Assembly (NCBI GenBank): GCA_000720805.1
Contig: JODI01000042.1
Location: 1 to 64,000, forward strand
Origin: Streptomyces violaceoruber
Lineage (GTDB): Bacteria; Actinomycetota; Actinomycetes; Streptomycetales; Streptomycetaceae
Reading direction: 5' to 3'
DNA: 64,000 nucleotides
Shown here: in pieces, positions 1 through 9,600 of the stretch
Position numbering within the stretch: the stretch's first letter is position 1
How the letters are laid out: every line of letters starts with the position of its first letter
Notes under the pieces: model-generated
Seen by the model: the letters and a program-made list of their open reading frames with translations, nothing else
What the model was told of the DNA's origin: nothing
The model's database searches: none
Made by a program: the position numbers and the translations under genes

Positions 1-102
1 GTGCGGGGGGGGTGGGTCAGTGGGGATGTGGGCCGGTGCGGCCTCGGGGTCGGTGCGCGCCCGGGGTCGGCACGGAACGCAACCGGTGCGGAACGCAGCC
101 GG

Positions 103-1863
103 TCAGTGGCTGCTTCGGTGGGCGTGTGCCTCGGCCAGGAGGAGGTAGGCGGCGGCGGTCCAGGTGTAGGCGCGGTCGCGCAGACCCGTCCCGGCCATGG
201 CGTCGAAGTTCTCGGCGAAGCCGTGGGTCTCGCACAGGGCGCGGAAGCGGGCGCTGATCTCGTCCGCCAGGCGGTCGTGTCCGGCGCGGCGCAGACCGTC
301 CTCGACGAGGACCGTGGCGGGGGCCCAGATCGGGCCGCGCCAGTAGCCGTCGGAGAGGTAGTGCGGTGAGGTCGGCAGCTCGGTGGCCAGGCCGTACGAG
401 GTCAGGTGGGCCTCGATGCGGCCGGCCAGCACGTCGCTGACGTCGTCCGGCAGATGCTCGCCCAGAGCGATGGGCATCAGGTCGAGGAGGCTGGAGCTGT
501 CCCAGGTGTCCCCGCTCTCGACGCCCCGGGTGACGAACCGGTCACCGGTCCAGAGCTGCTCGAGCATCGCCGCCTGGGTCTCCGCGGCCGTGCGCGTCCA
601 CCGGAGCGACTTCTCCGGCCACCCCAACTCCGCCGCCAAGTCGGCAAGTTGATGCAGCTGGAGAACGAGGAAGGCGGCCAGGTCCGCGGTGACGACCACG
701 CGTTCGGGGTCGAAGGTGGTGGCGTTGTCCCAGCCGCTGTCGTTGCCGTGCTGGTAGTGGGGCAGCGCGGCGCCGGGGGCGCGTCGTGCGGTGAGCCAGA
801 AGCCGGTCCAGCGTTCCAGCCTGTCGTACGTCTCGGCCAGTTCGGCCTGTCCGGGGGGCGTGCCCAGCCGGCGGCGGAGGTGGCCGAACGTCCAGCCGTG
901 GATGGGGGGTTTGACGAAGTTGTGGAGCACCTCGGAGTGGGTGACCGAGTCGGGCAGCGCGCCGGTCTCGTCCTGGTGGTCGAAGGGCAGGTGGAACTGG
1001 TCCCAGGCCAGTTCGGGGCAACCGGGGGCCAGCGCGAGGGCGTTGAAGCAGTGGTCCCAGCTCCAGACCTTGTCCATCCAGTGCTTGGACATGAGGACGG
1101 CCGGACGGGTGACCAGACCCGCCGGGCGTACGGTCGCGGACCACAGGACGTAGGCGGCGAGTTCCGCGGCCGGGGTGGCGGACGAGCGCCAGGGAGCCAC
1201 CGTGTCGACGAAGTCCGCGAAGGAGTTCCGCGCGGCTTCGACGATCTTGTCGAAAGTCACCGTCGACGTGTACGGCGGGCGGGCCGTGTCGAGTTCCTCG
1301 ACGGCGATCTCCCAGGGACCGTCCGCGGCGGCGACGGTGAGGCCGCGGGTGGCGCTGCCGAGGGCCTGACTGCCCGATGTGTCGGTCACCACGCCGGAGA
1401 GCACGGTCACGCGGTAGCGGCGCCCGGTCTCGTACGACGTGAACACATACGCGCCGGCGGCCGCGTCGTGGAAGAAGTAGGTGCCGCTGAACGGGGTCAG
1501 CGTCCCGGCCGCCGCCGAAACGCGCAGCGGCAGTCCCGCGCCGCGCAGGCGTACGGTGTCCGGCGACTCGTAGGCGAGGTCGGTGCGGCCGGTCGCGCCG
1601 ATCCAGCTGAGCAGACCCGGTCTCGCCTCCACGCGGGTCTCGGCCCGCTCCCCCGTCGCGCTGTCGAGCGGCACCAGGCGCAGGACGGCGTGCATGCCGT
1701 TCTGGTGCGAGACGAGGTGGAGGTCCTCGGCGTACGTCTTCTCCGCCACCACGGGCGAGATGTCGAACCAGGATCCGTGCGCGCTGAAAGGGATTTCATA
1801 GACGGAGAAGGCGGAGAAGGCGGAGAAGGCGGAGAAGGCCGGGCCGGATCGGTCGGCGGTCAT
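103..1863 (-). CDS. GH63-like (MGH1-type) glycoside hydrolase, cytoplasmic
   Basis: 586 residues, no signal peptide. A beta-rich N-terminal half precedes an (alpha/alpha)6-type catalytic half carrying the GH63/mannosylglycerate-hydrolase signatures KVWSWDHCFNALAL, HGNDSGWDNATTF and YWRGPIWAP. These families use an inverting mechanism on alpha-glucosides or alpha-mannosides; the exact substrate cannot be read here. It is the last gene after binding protein and two permeases, so it probably hydrolyses the imported sugar in the cytoplasm. The N-terminus holds four copies of Phe-Ser-Ala from a 9-bp tandem repeat, so the true start could lie just downstream near VYEIPFS; the chosen ATG is the first in frame. 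Confidence 0.85.
   Translation of the reverse strand: MTADRSGPAFSAFSAFSAFSVYEIPFSAHGSWFDISPVVAEKTYAEDLHLVSHQNGMHAVLRLVPLDSATGERAETRVEARPGLLSWIGATGRTDLAYESPDTVRLRGAGLPLRVSAAAGTLTPFSGTYFFHDAAAGAYVFTSYETGRRYRVTVLSGVVTDTSGSQALGSATRGLTVAAADGPWEIAVEELDTARPPYTSTVTFDKIVEAARNSFADFVDTVAPWRSSATPAAELAAYVLWSATVRPAGLVTRPAVLMSKHWMDKVWSWDHCFNALALAPGCPELAWDQFHLPFDHQDETGALPDSVTHSEVLHNFVKPPIHGWTFGHLRRRLGTPPGQAELAETYDRLERWTGFWLTARRAPGAALPHYQHGNDSGWDNATTFDPERVVVTADLAAFLVLQLHQLADLAAELGWPEKSLRWTRTAAETQAAMLEQLWTGDRFVTRGVESGDTWDSSSLLDLMPIALGEHLPDDVSDVLAGRIEAHLTSYGLATELPTSPHYLSDGYWRGPIWAPATVLVEDGLRRAGHDRLADEISARFRALCETHGFAENFDAMAGTGLRDRAYTWTAAAYLLLAEAHAHRSSH
1804..1839. repeat. Four perfect 9-bp tandem repeats (GGAGAAGGC)
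   Basis: Four exact head-to-tail copies near the 5' end of the GH63-like gene. On the coding strand they encode repeated Phe-Ser-Ala. The unit is a multiple of three, so slippage would change length without frameshift. Confidence 0.95.
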
Positions 1864-1944
1864 GAAGCGTCACTCGTTTCTCGGGCAGGGGCGGGCGGCC
1901 GTCCGGCGTGTGGACGGTGGGCCGTGACGATGTGGGGGAACCGG

Positions 1945-2781
1945 TCAGTCCTTGACCGCGCCGGCGGTCACCCCGGCGGCGACGTAACGCTGGGCGAGGA
2001 CGAGGATGACCGCGGCCGGCAGCGAGGCCACGACGGCGGTGGCCATGATGGCGTTCCACTCCTGGTTGTTGTTGCCGATGTAGTGGTAGATGCCGAGGGT
2101 GATCGGCTCGTGGGCGCCGCCGTTGACCAGGGTGCTGGCGAAGACGAAGTCGGACCAGGACCACAGGAACGCGAACAGGGACACCGTGACGACGGCGTTG
2201 CGGCTCATCGGCAGCACGATCGACCGGAAGGTGCGCAGGGGCCCGGCACCGTCCGTCTTCGCCGCCTGGAGCAGTTCGCCGGGGATGCCGGACATGAACG
2301 CGGTGAAGATGAGGACGGCGAACGGGACGGCCAGGGTCGAGTCGGCGATGATCAGGCCGGGGACGGACTGGAGCATGCCGAGGCTGAGGTAGATGGCGTA
2401 GAAGCCCATCGCCATGATGATGCCGGGGATCATCTGGGCGGCCAGCAGGACGAAGGAGAGGATGCCGCCGCCCCGCGGGCGCAGCTTGGCCAGCGCGTAG
2501 CCGGCGGGGGCGGCCAGGGCCACGGTCAGGGCGACGGTGCCCAGACCGACGACGAGGCTGGTGCCGAGGTAGGGCAACTGCTGGTCCAGGACGGCCCGGT
2601 AGCCCTCCAGGGTGCCGTGGACCGGGAAGAGACCCGGGGGCGACTTGCGCATGTCCTGGTCGCGGGTGAAGGACACGTTGAGCATCCAGTAGACCGGGAA
2701 GAGCATGACCCCGGTCAGCAGGAGGCCGATGGCCGTCTTCCACCACGTACGGCTGCGTCGGTTCATGGCGATTCCTGTCAT
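1945..2781 (-). CDS. Carbohydrate ABC transporter permease, MalG type
   Basis: 278 residues with about six membrane segments and the permease cytoplasmic loop (EAA-like motif around ELLQAAKTDGAGPLRTFRSIVLP) that docks to the ATPase. It forms the membrane channel together with the MalF-type permease, whose 3' end it overlaps by 4 nt (ATGA), so the two are translationally coupled. No ATP-binding subunit is encoded in the cluster. Streptomyces CUT1 importers usually share the multitasking ATPase MsiK encoded elsewhere, which is my inference here. The substrate is unknown but should be an oligosaccharide given the flanking hydrolases. Confidence 0.93.
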   Translation of the reverse strand: MTGIAMNRRSRTWWKTAIGLLLTGVMLFPVYWMLNVSFTRDQDMRKSPPGLFPVHGTLEGYRAVLDQQLPYLGTSLVVGLGTVALTVALAAPAGYALAKLRPRGGGILSFVLLAAQMIPGIIMAMGFYAIYLSLGMLQSVPGLIIADSTLAVPFAVLIFTAFMSGIPGELLQAAKTDGAGPLRTFRSIVLPMSRNAVVTVSLFAFLWSWSDFVFASTLVNGGAHEPITLGIYHYIGNNNQEWNAIMATAVVASLPAAVILVLAQRYVAAGVTAGAVKD

Positions 2782-3749
2782 GACAGCGCCTGCTTTCGCT
2801 GGACCCTCATGTAGATCAGGCCGAAGACCAGCGCGGCGACGACCAGCAGGTTGCCGACGGCGGCGCCGGGGCCGAAGGCGGGCAGCAGGTTGCCGAAGCC
2901 GAGTTGGTAGGACCAGGTGGCGAAGGTGGTGGACGAGTCCGCCGGGCCGCCCTTGGTCATGATCCAGATGATGTCGAAGACCTTGAGCGTGTAGACCAGC
3001 CCGAGGAGCAGGGTGATCGCGGACACCGGGCGCAGCAGCGGGAAGGTGATGCTCCAGAACCGCCGCCAGGGACCCGCCCCGTCCAGGGCGGCGGCCTCGT
3101 ACAGGCCGGCCGGGATGGACTGCAGGCCGCTGTAGAGCACGACCAGGTTGAACGGGACGCCGATCCAGATGTTCGCGATGATCACCGAGGTCAGCGACCA
3201 GGACGGCGAGGTCAGCCAGTTCACCGGGCCGATGCCGACGGCGTGCAGGGCGGCGTTGACGACGCCCGACTCACTGTTGAGCATCCACGACCAGGTGGAG
3301 GCCGACACGATGAGCGGCAGCAGCCACGGCACCAGGAACAGGGCCCGCAGGGTGGCCGAGAGCCGGAAGTTCTGGTTGAAGAAGACCGCGAGCGCCAGGC
3401 CGATGGCGTACTGGAAGACCAGGCACACGGCGGTGAACACCACGGTGTGGAGCAGGGCGGGGGCGAAGGTCGGGTCGTCGAAGACGGTCCGGTAGTTCTT
3501 CAGGCCCGTGAACGGCGCGTCGCCCCGGACGAAGGAGCGCACGGTGTAGTTGCGCAGGCTCAGGTCGATGTTGCGGTAGAGCGGATAGGCGTAGAAGAGG
3601 ACGAGGTAGAGGACGACCGGGGCGAGGAACGCCCAGGCGGCCAACTGCTGGGAGCCGGGGCGGCGCCGGGCCCGGGGCGGGGCGGCGGGCACCGTCCCGG
3701 GGCGGTTCCCCGCCGGTCGCAGGTGCGGCACTTGTGTGGTGTGGCTCAT
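2778..3749 (-). CDS. Carbohydrate ABC transporter permease, MalF type
   Basis: 323 residues. A basic, Pro-rich cytoplasmic N-terminus is followed by about six membrane helices and the EAA-like loop (LYEAAALDGAGPWRRFWSITFPLL). The frame is open further upstream, but ATG at 3749 (MSHTTQVPHL) has an AGGG-type ribosome site about 8 nt away and avoids overlapping the binding-protein gene, so I chose it. It pairs with the MalG-type permease and receives sugar from the lipoprotein encoded 20 bp upstream. Confidence 0.92.
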   Translation of the reverse strand: MSHTTQVPHLRPAGNRPGTVPAAPPRARRRPGSQQLAAWAFLAPVVLYLVLFYAYPLYRNIDLSLRNYTVRSFVRGDAPFTGLKNYRTVFDDPTFAPALLHTVVFTAVCLVFQYAIGLALAVFFNQNFRLSATLRALFLVPWLLPLIVSASTWSWMLNSESGVVNAALHAVGIGPVNWLTSPSWSLTSVIIANIWIGVPFNLVVLYSGLQSIPAGLYEAAALDGAGPWRRFWSITFPLLRPVSAITLLLGLVYTLKVFDIIWIMTKGGPADSSTTFATWSYQLGFGNLLPAFGPGAAVGNLLVVAALVFGLIYMRVQRKQALS

Positions 3750-3769
3750 CAACGGGCCCTGGGTCCTCG

Positions 3770-5020
3770 TTACTTGGCGGCGGACTGGGCTGCGGTCAGC
3801 GCGTCCTTCGGGGATGTCGAGCCGCTGAGGGCGGACTGCACGGCCTTCCACATCTGCTCGGAGATCTTGGGGTACTTGGTGCCCAGGTCGTCGCTGGTGC
3901 GGCCCTTGGCCGCCTTCACCGCGTCCACCCAGGGCTTGAGCTTCGCGTCGGCCGCCACCTGCTTGTCCTGGACCTCGGCGGTGGGGGCGACGTAGGACAG
4001 GGTGGTGTCGGTCTCGAGCAGGTTCTGGGCGTTGGTCAGGCAGGACACGAGCTTCTGCGTGGTGGCGTAGCGGCCGGTCTGGTCCTGCACCGGGATGGTG
4101 ACGAACTCACCGCCCGTCGGTGCCGCGGCGCTGCCTCCTGAGGCGCCGGGGACCGGAATGACCCCGTAGCCGAAGCCGGCCTTCTCGGCGTTGGCCAGCT
4201 GCCAGGTGCCGTTCTCCGCGAAGGCGTAGTCGCCCGTCGCGAACTCCTGCCAGCTGGTGGTCTGGGTGTTGTTGAGCACTGAGTTGGGGGCGTACTTCTT
4301 CTTGACCCAGTCGCTCCACAGAGACAGGGCCGACACACCCTGGGCGGAGTCCAGCTCGGTCAGCTTCGCGCCGGATCCCCAGAACCACGGCAGGAACTGG
4401 AAGCTGCCCTCCTCGGTCCCGATGGCCGAGAACGTGATGCCCTTCTTGCCGGCCGCCTTGACCTTCGCCAGCGCCGCGGTCAGCGACTTCCAGTCCTTGA
4501 CCGAGGCTATGTCCACCCCGGCCTTCTTCAGCACCGCCTTGTTGTAGTAGAGCGCCAGGGTGTTCGCGCCGATCGGCGTGCCGTACGTCTTCCCGCCCGA
4601 CTGACCCGCCGCGAGCAGGTTGGGGTCCACGGCCGAGGTGTCCAGCTTGTTGTCGGAGGTCGTGGTGAGTACCCCCGCCTCCGCCAGGGTCGACACGACG
4701 GGGTTGTCGACGATGAGCACGTCCGCGGAGTTGCCCTGCTGCGCCGCCAGCAGCGCCTTGTTGGCCAGGTCGCTGGTGTCGAACGCCGTCCGCTTGATCT
4801 TCACGCCGGCCTCGGTGCCACAGCCGTCGATCAGCTTCGCCCACGCCGAGCTGTTGTCGAACTGCGGGTAGGGGTCCCAGACGGTGTAGGTACCGCTGCC
4901 GGCCGCCTCGTCGGCGGCGTCCCCCGAGCCGGAGCCGCATGCGGTGGCGGTGGTGGCGACAGCCAGGGCGGTCAGGGCCGCGGCGGTCAGGCGGCGCCTT
5001 CTGGAGGAGCTGTTCATCAT
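3770..5020 (-). CDS. ABC transporter sugar-binding lipoprotein
   Basis: 416 residues. It has an Arg-rich N-terminus, a hydrophobic stretch and Cys28 after ATA (a slightly atypical lipobox), followed by the Gly/Ser linker usual for Streptomyces lipoproteins. The mature part reads as family 1 solute-binding protein (TYTVWDPYPQFDNSSAW near the start; tryptophan-rich ligand region FLPWFWGSG). Two consecutive ATGs are available; AGGAA lies about 5 nt upstream of the first. It captures extracellular sugar for the downstream permeases. The 5' leader contains three degenerate 21-22 bp repeats. No copy of the local LacI palindrome lies directly before it, so it is probably read from the lacI promoter or from an unrecognised one. 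Confidence 0.93.
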   Translation of the reverse strand: MMNSSSRRRRLTAAALTALAVATTATACGSGSGDAADEAAGSGTYTVWDPYPQFDNSSAWAKLIDGCGTEAGVKIKRTAFDTSDLANKALLAAQQGNSADVLIVDNPVVSTLAEAGVLTTTSDNKLDTSAVDPNLLAAGQSGGKTYGTPIGANTLALYYNKAVLKKAGVDIASVKDWKSLTAALAKVKAAGKKGITFSAIGTEEGSFQFLPWFWGSGAKLTELDSAQGVSALSLWSDWVKKKYAPNSVLNNTQTTSWQEFATGDYAFAENGTWQLANAEKAGFGYGVIPVPGASGGSAAAPTGGEFVTIPVQDQTGRYATTQKLVSCLTNAQNLLETDTTLSYVAPTAEVQDKQVAADAKLKPWVDAVKAAKGRTSDDLGTKYPKISEQMWKAVQSALSGSTSPKDALTAAQSAAK

Positions 5021-5078
5021 GGGTTCCTTTGTTTTGGCATGCAGGTGCCGAGGCGAGGGGTTTCGGGAGGAGGCGGGC

Positions 5079-5143
5079 ACGCCGAACGGCGGTGAGGGGC
5101 ACGTCGACCGGCGGAGAGGGCACATCGAACGGCGGTGATGGGG
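5079..5143. repeat. Three imperfect 21-22 bp direct repeats in the binding-protein leader
   Basis: Units at 5079-5100, 5101-5121 and 5122-5143 share the core CG(A/C)(A/C)CGGCGG(T/A)GA. The period is two DNA turns, and each unit carries a half-site-like CGAACGG or CGACCGG resembling half of the LacI palindrome found at 6.3-6.5 kb. Function is not known. Confidence 0.6.
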
Positions 5144-5223
5144 ATTCGAGCGTCCGGTGAGGAAGGAGGCGGAGGCGATGAGGAAAGGCGGAAGGAGGAA
5201 GGAGGAAGGGAATCGGCTGAGGG

Positions 5224-6270
5224 TCAGGCCGTCGTGGCGGGCCCGGCGTCCGCGGCGGGTGTGGATCCCGCCGGGCCGGTGCTGGCCCGCAGGGAGATGG
5301 GCGGGGTGAGGAGATGGTGCCGGGGCGGCGCGTCGGGATGGTCGAGTCGCTCCACCAGCAGGTCGACGGCGAGACGGCCCATCTCGGCCGCCGGTACGTC
5401 CGCCGCGGTGAGCTGCGGGGTCACCGTCTCCGCCCACCGTGCGGCCACGACCCCGGTGACGGAGAAGTCGCGCGGCACATGGCGGCCGGCCTCGGCCAGC
5501 CCCCGGTAGAGGCCGCCCAGGGCGGCCTCGTTCAGTGTGACGAGGGCCGTGGTGGCCGGGTCGTCGTGCAGGATCCGTTCCACACAGGTCTGGCCCGAGG
5601 CGGCGTCGTCACCGCAGCAGTACGTCCGGACCGTCAGTCCGCGTTCGGCCGCCGCCTTCGTGAAACCCTCCAGACCCCGGTGCGCGGACTCGTACCCGGA
5701 CTGAAGCAGTTGCTCGGGACGGTTGACGAAGGCGACCCGGCGGTGGCCGAGATCCGCCAGGTGGTGGACACAGCGCTCGACCAGCGCGGTGTGGTCCAGA
5801 CCCACCCACCAGCCGCCTTCGGGGCGAGCGGTACGGCCGATGGCGACGGACGGGAAGTCGAGGGTGGCCAGGTGCTCCACCCGGTCGTCCTCCAGCCTGA
5901 TCTCCATCAGGATCGCACCGTCGACCCGCCGCTCCCCCAGCAGCCGCTGGAAGGACCGGTCGCTGTCCGCGCCGCTGGGTGACAGCAGCACGTCGTAGTC
6001 GTAGGCCGCGGCGGCCTCCACCACGCTGCCGATGAAATCCAGCTGCATCCCGGTGTAATGGCTCCCAGCGGGAGGAAAGACGAGGCCCAGGGTGCTGGTT
6101 CGCCCGTTGGCCAGGGCGCGGGCGCTGGCGCTGGGCTGGTAGCCCAACTCGTCGACGACCTGTTGGATCTTCCGGCGGGTGTCCTCCGACACCGGGCGCT
6201 TGCCGCTCAGCGCGTAGGACACGGTGCTCCGCGAGACACCGGCCCGCCGGGCGATCTCACCGATGTTCAC
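5224..6270 (-). CDS. LacI-family sugar-responsive repressor
   Basis: 348 residues. The N-terminal helix-turn-helix and hinge (VNIGEIARRAGVSRSTVSYA) are canonical and are followed by a periplasmic-binding-protein-like effector domain. I chose GTG at 6270 because AAGGAG lies 5 nt upstream and the HTH begins at the second residue; the frame is open further upstream, but that part lies in the operator region. The gene is followed by the ABC operon on the same strand and is divergent from the giant secreted hydrolase. Three perfect CGAACCGGTTCG palindromes in the divergent region indicate autorepression and control of the secreted enzyme. Confidence 0.93.
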   Translation of the reverse strand: MNIGEIARRAGVSRSTVSYALSGKRPVSEDTRRKIQQVVDELGYQPSASARALANGRTSTLGLVFPPAGSHYTGMQLDFIGSVVEAAAAYDYDVLLSPSGADSDRSFQRLLGERRVDGAILMEIRLEDDRVEHLATLDFPSVAIGRTARPEGGWWVGLDHTALVERCVHHLADLGHRRVAFVNRPEQLLQSGYESAHRGLEGFTKAAAERGLTVRTYCCGDDAASGQTCVERILHDDPATTALVTLNEAALGGLYRGLAEAGRHVPRDFSVTGVVAARWAETVTPQLTAADVPAAEMGRLAVDLLVERLDHPDAPPRHHLLTPPISLRASTGPAGSTPAADAGPATTA

Positions 6271-6283
6271 GGCAACTCCTTGC

Positions 6284-6297
6284 TCGAACCGGTTCGA
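6284..6297. promoter_or_regulatory. LacI operator 1, TCGAACCGGTTCGA
   Basis: Perfect 14-bp palindrome 13 bp upstream of the lacI GTG, in its 5' leader. It shares the 12-bp core with two further sites and would let the repressor block elongation or loop DNA. Confidence 0.8.
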
Positions 6298-6365
6298 CAC
6301 CTCGGAGAGGAGACCGTTGACCGGCCGCGTGGGGTTGAGGGGGAAGAGAGGCGACTGCCGGTTGT

Positions 6366-6377
6366 CGAACCGGTTCG
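6366..6377. promoter_or_regulatory. LacI operator 2, CGAACCGGTTCG
   Basis: Perfect 12-bp palindrome lying about 10 bp downstream of the -10 element of the lacI promoter, i.e. across the expected start of transcription: a classic autorepression position. Confidence 0.85.
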
Positions 6378-6386
6378 CGTGAAGTG

Positions 6387-6415
6387 AAGGTAGGAACAAG
6401 CCGGGCGCCTGTCAA
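6387..6415 (-). promoter_or_regulatory. Promoter of the lacI gene
   Basis: On the minus strand: -35 TTGACA (6415-6410), 17-nt spacer, -10 TACCTT (6392-6387). It is close to the housekeeping sigma consensus and sits immediately before operator 2. Confidence 0.7.
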
Positions 6416-6488
6416 CACTTCGGACCACGCTTTTCGTAAAGTCCCCGCGATCCCGCGGACACGGCGGAGGTTCTGTGTGTCGGGGGGA

Positions 6489-6517
6489 TTGCTGGCCGGT
6501 TTCCTCAATGCTAGCTT
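6489..6517 (+). promoter_or_regulatory. Promoter of the secreted glycoside hydrolase gene
   Basis: -35 TTGCTG (6489-6494), 17-nt spacer, -10 TAGCTT (6512-6517). Operator 3 starts 3 nt after the -10, so bound repressor would cover the start site. The transcript would have a leader of roughly 170 nt. Confidence 0.6.
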
Positions 6518-6520
6518 CGC

Positions 6521-6532
6521 CGAACCGGTTCG
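6521..6532. promoter_or_regulatory. LacI operator 3, CGAACCGGTTCG
   Basis: Third perfect copy of the palindrome, overlapping the predicted transcription start of the divergent hydrolase gene. The stretch 6271-6695 contains only these operators, two promoters and the leader. Confidence 0.85.
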
Positions 6533-6695
6533 ACTGGTCTCACCTCCACCATGCGACACAACCCGAACCGCCGGACGCCGGTCCGGCAGGCCGGGCGGGA
6601 AGAGACGGCCGGCCGCCGGTCGGCCGACGTGGGTCAACCGGAAACGCTCCCCCAAGGATCCGGAACAGCTCCCCCCAAGGATGAGGACGTAATCC

Positions 6696-9600
6696 ATGCC
6701 ATCCGCTGACAGATCCGCCAGGCGCCGAGCCGCGGCCGCCGTGGCCCTGACGCTCGGCGCGGGCCTGCTGGCCGCACCGGCGGTCGCCGCGCAGGCGGCC
6801 GACGCTCCCCAGCCCGTCGCCCGTTACACCTTCGACGAGGACGACCTCGCCTCGGGCACGATCGCCGACAGCTCCGGCAACGGCCTGACGGCGAGCCTGG
6901 TGAACGGCGACACCGCCCGGTCCGTCACGGGCACCGACGGAGGCAAGGCACTCGCGCTGCCCGGCGGGGCACCCACCTCGAACGGCGCGTATGTCCGACT
7001 GCCGCGCGAAGTGCTCGGCGACGCGACGGACTTGACGGTCTCGGCCCGCGTGAAGTGGGGCGACGACGCGTCGGCCTGGCAGCGGATCTTCGACCTGGGG
7101 ACCGACAACACGAAGTACCTCTTCACCACCCCGTCCAACAACGGCGGGCTGCTGCAGACCTCCGTGACCACCGGCGGGGGCGGCGCGGAGGCACAGGTCC
7201 GCGGTTACGCGAAGCTTCCCGCGGACCAGTGGCGGACCGTCACCGTCACCCTCGACAGCGCGGCCGGCCGGCTCACCACCTACCTCGACGGCGTGGCGGT
7301 CTCCTCCACCGCGACCGACGTCAAGGCGAACGAGCTGCTGAACAGTTCGGCGACGTCAGCCGGTTACATAGGCAAGTCCTTCTACCCCGACCCATTGCTC
7401 AAGGGCGCGATCGACGACTTCACCGTGTGGCACACGGCGCTCAGCGCCGACCAGGTGGCCGGCACGGTCGGGAGCCTTCCCACCCTCCAGGAGATCTCGC
7501 GGACGTCCTTCGAGGTCCGTACGACGACGGGAACCGCCCCGTCCCTCCCGGCCGCCGTCCGCGCCTCCTTCTCCGACGGCTACGACCGTGACACGCCGGT
7601 CACCTGGGACGCGGTACCGTCCGACGAGTACGCCCAGCCGGGCACGTTCACGGTGGCCGGCACCGCGTCCGGTCGCGCGGTGAAGGCGACCGTCACCGTG
7701 GTCCGCGAGGGGCAGCTCACCGTCGACCTCGGCTCGGACACCGGCGCGTTCCACGGCGGCGCCTCCGGCACCCTGTACGGGGTGTACGGACCGGACGTCC
7801 CCACCAACAACCTCATCGAGGGCATGGGCCTGCGCACCGTCTCCACGAAGGCGCAGGACGGCCCGCAGCACCCCGGTGCCGACGCGCTGGACGTGGTCAA
7901 ACCGCTGGCCGACTCCACCGACGGTGACGTGTACATCTACATGACGGACATCCACCGCGGCTTCCCGTACCAGTGGCCGGGCGACACTCCCGAGGAGAAG
8001 CTGAAGCTCTACAAGGAGAAGGTCGCCAAGCAGGTCGACCAGGTCCTGCGGTTGCCGAAGGAGTACCAGGACAACATCGTCTTCGTGCCGTTCAACGAGC
8101 CCGAGGGCAACATGTTCGGCACCGGTGAGTGGAGCTACGACAAGGTCAGCTGGCTCACCGACCCGGACGACTACTTCGCCGCCTGGGACGACGCGTACAA
8201 GCTGATCAAGGGCAAGATGCCGAGCGCCCGCATCGCAGGCCCCAACACCAGCGTCCTGTACGACCAGGTCAAGGGCTTCCTCACGCACGCCCTGGCCGCC
8301 AACACCCTCCCGGACGTCATCACCTGGCACGAGCTGAGCCACCCGGAGGCGGTGCGCGAGAGCGTCGCCAAGTACCGGGTGTGGGAGAAGGAGCTGTTCA
8401 AGGGCACCTCCCGGGAGGGCACGCAGCTCCCGGTCAACATCAACGAGTACGCCTTCAACTACCACACCTCGGTCCCCGGTCAGATGATCCAGTGGGTGTC
8501 GGCGATCGAGGAGTCCAAGGTGGACGCCGACATCGCGTACTGGAACATCGACGGCAACCTCTCCGACTCCGCAGTGCAGTCCAACCGCGGCAACGGCCAG
8601 TGGTGGCTGCTGAACTCGTACGCCTCGATGAGCGGGCACACCGTGAAGGTGACCCCGCCGTTCCCCGGCGAGAACTACACCATGCAGGGCGTCGGCACGC
8701 TGGACGCCAAGAAGAAGCAGGCCCGGCTGATCTTCGGCGGCTCCGCCGGCAAGGGTCACATCACCTTCGACAACGTCTCCAAGAAGCTCTTCGGGGATCG
8801 CGTGCACGCCTGGGTGCGGGAGATCGAGTGGACCGGGCAGGTGGGCGACTCGCCCGGCCCGAAGCTGCTCACCGAGCAGAACCTGAAGGTCGCTGACGAC
8901 GGCACGGTGGTCGTCGACTTCGGCGACGGCGCGCTGCCGAAGCTGAAGGAGTCCTCGGCCTACGAGATCGTCCTCAGCCCGGCCGGGAAGGCGCGGGGCA
9001 CGCAGTCCCCGCCCGTGCGCTGGCAGGGTTCGTACGAGGCGGAGGACGCCGCGCACACCGGGTCCGGCTACTCCAAGAACGGCCCGGAGGGCTCGACCCG
9101 TGACGTGTCGAAGTTCTACACCTCCGGCGGCTACGACGTGGGCGGTCTGCGCACCGGCTCGGACGTCACCCTCGACACCACCGTGGACGTCCCCGAGGAC
9201 GGCACCTACGACCTGAGCGTCTTCGCCAACTCGCTCAACACCTTCGACAAGGTGAAGGAGCAGGGTCCTACCAACGTCTTCCTGCGCGTGGACGGCAAGG
9301 CGGACAGCGAGCAGGAGCTGTTCCTGCCGCTGGGCTACAAGTGGGTGGTCTGGGACCACGCCGACACCAAGGTCAAGCTGACCAAGGGCAAGCACACCCT
9401 CACGCTCGCCGCGAAGAGTGCCGACGGCAAGCGGACCACGAAGGGTGACGCCATCGTCGACCGCCTCACCCTCACCCTTCCCGCGGTGTCGGCCGGCACC
9501 CAGGTGTACGAGGGCGAGCTGGCCTGGCCGGCCGGCGGGGCGCAGCCCGTCTACGACCTGCCGAAGCAGACCGGGACCCCGGCCACCGGCTCGGGCGCGG

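Noticed and set aside
406-2814. An 802-codon + strand open frame across the GH63-like and MalG genes
   Set aside because: Gly/Asp/Val-rich composition typical of an antisense shadow; the minus strand has two well-supported genes.
5021-5437. Longer N-terminus for the sugar-binding lipoprotein
   Set aside because: A clear signal peptide with lipobox begins at 5020; upstream residues overlap the lacI gene and are low complexity.
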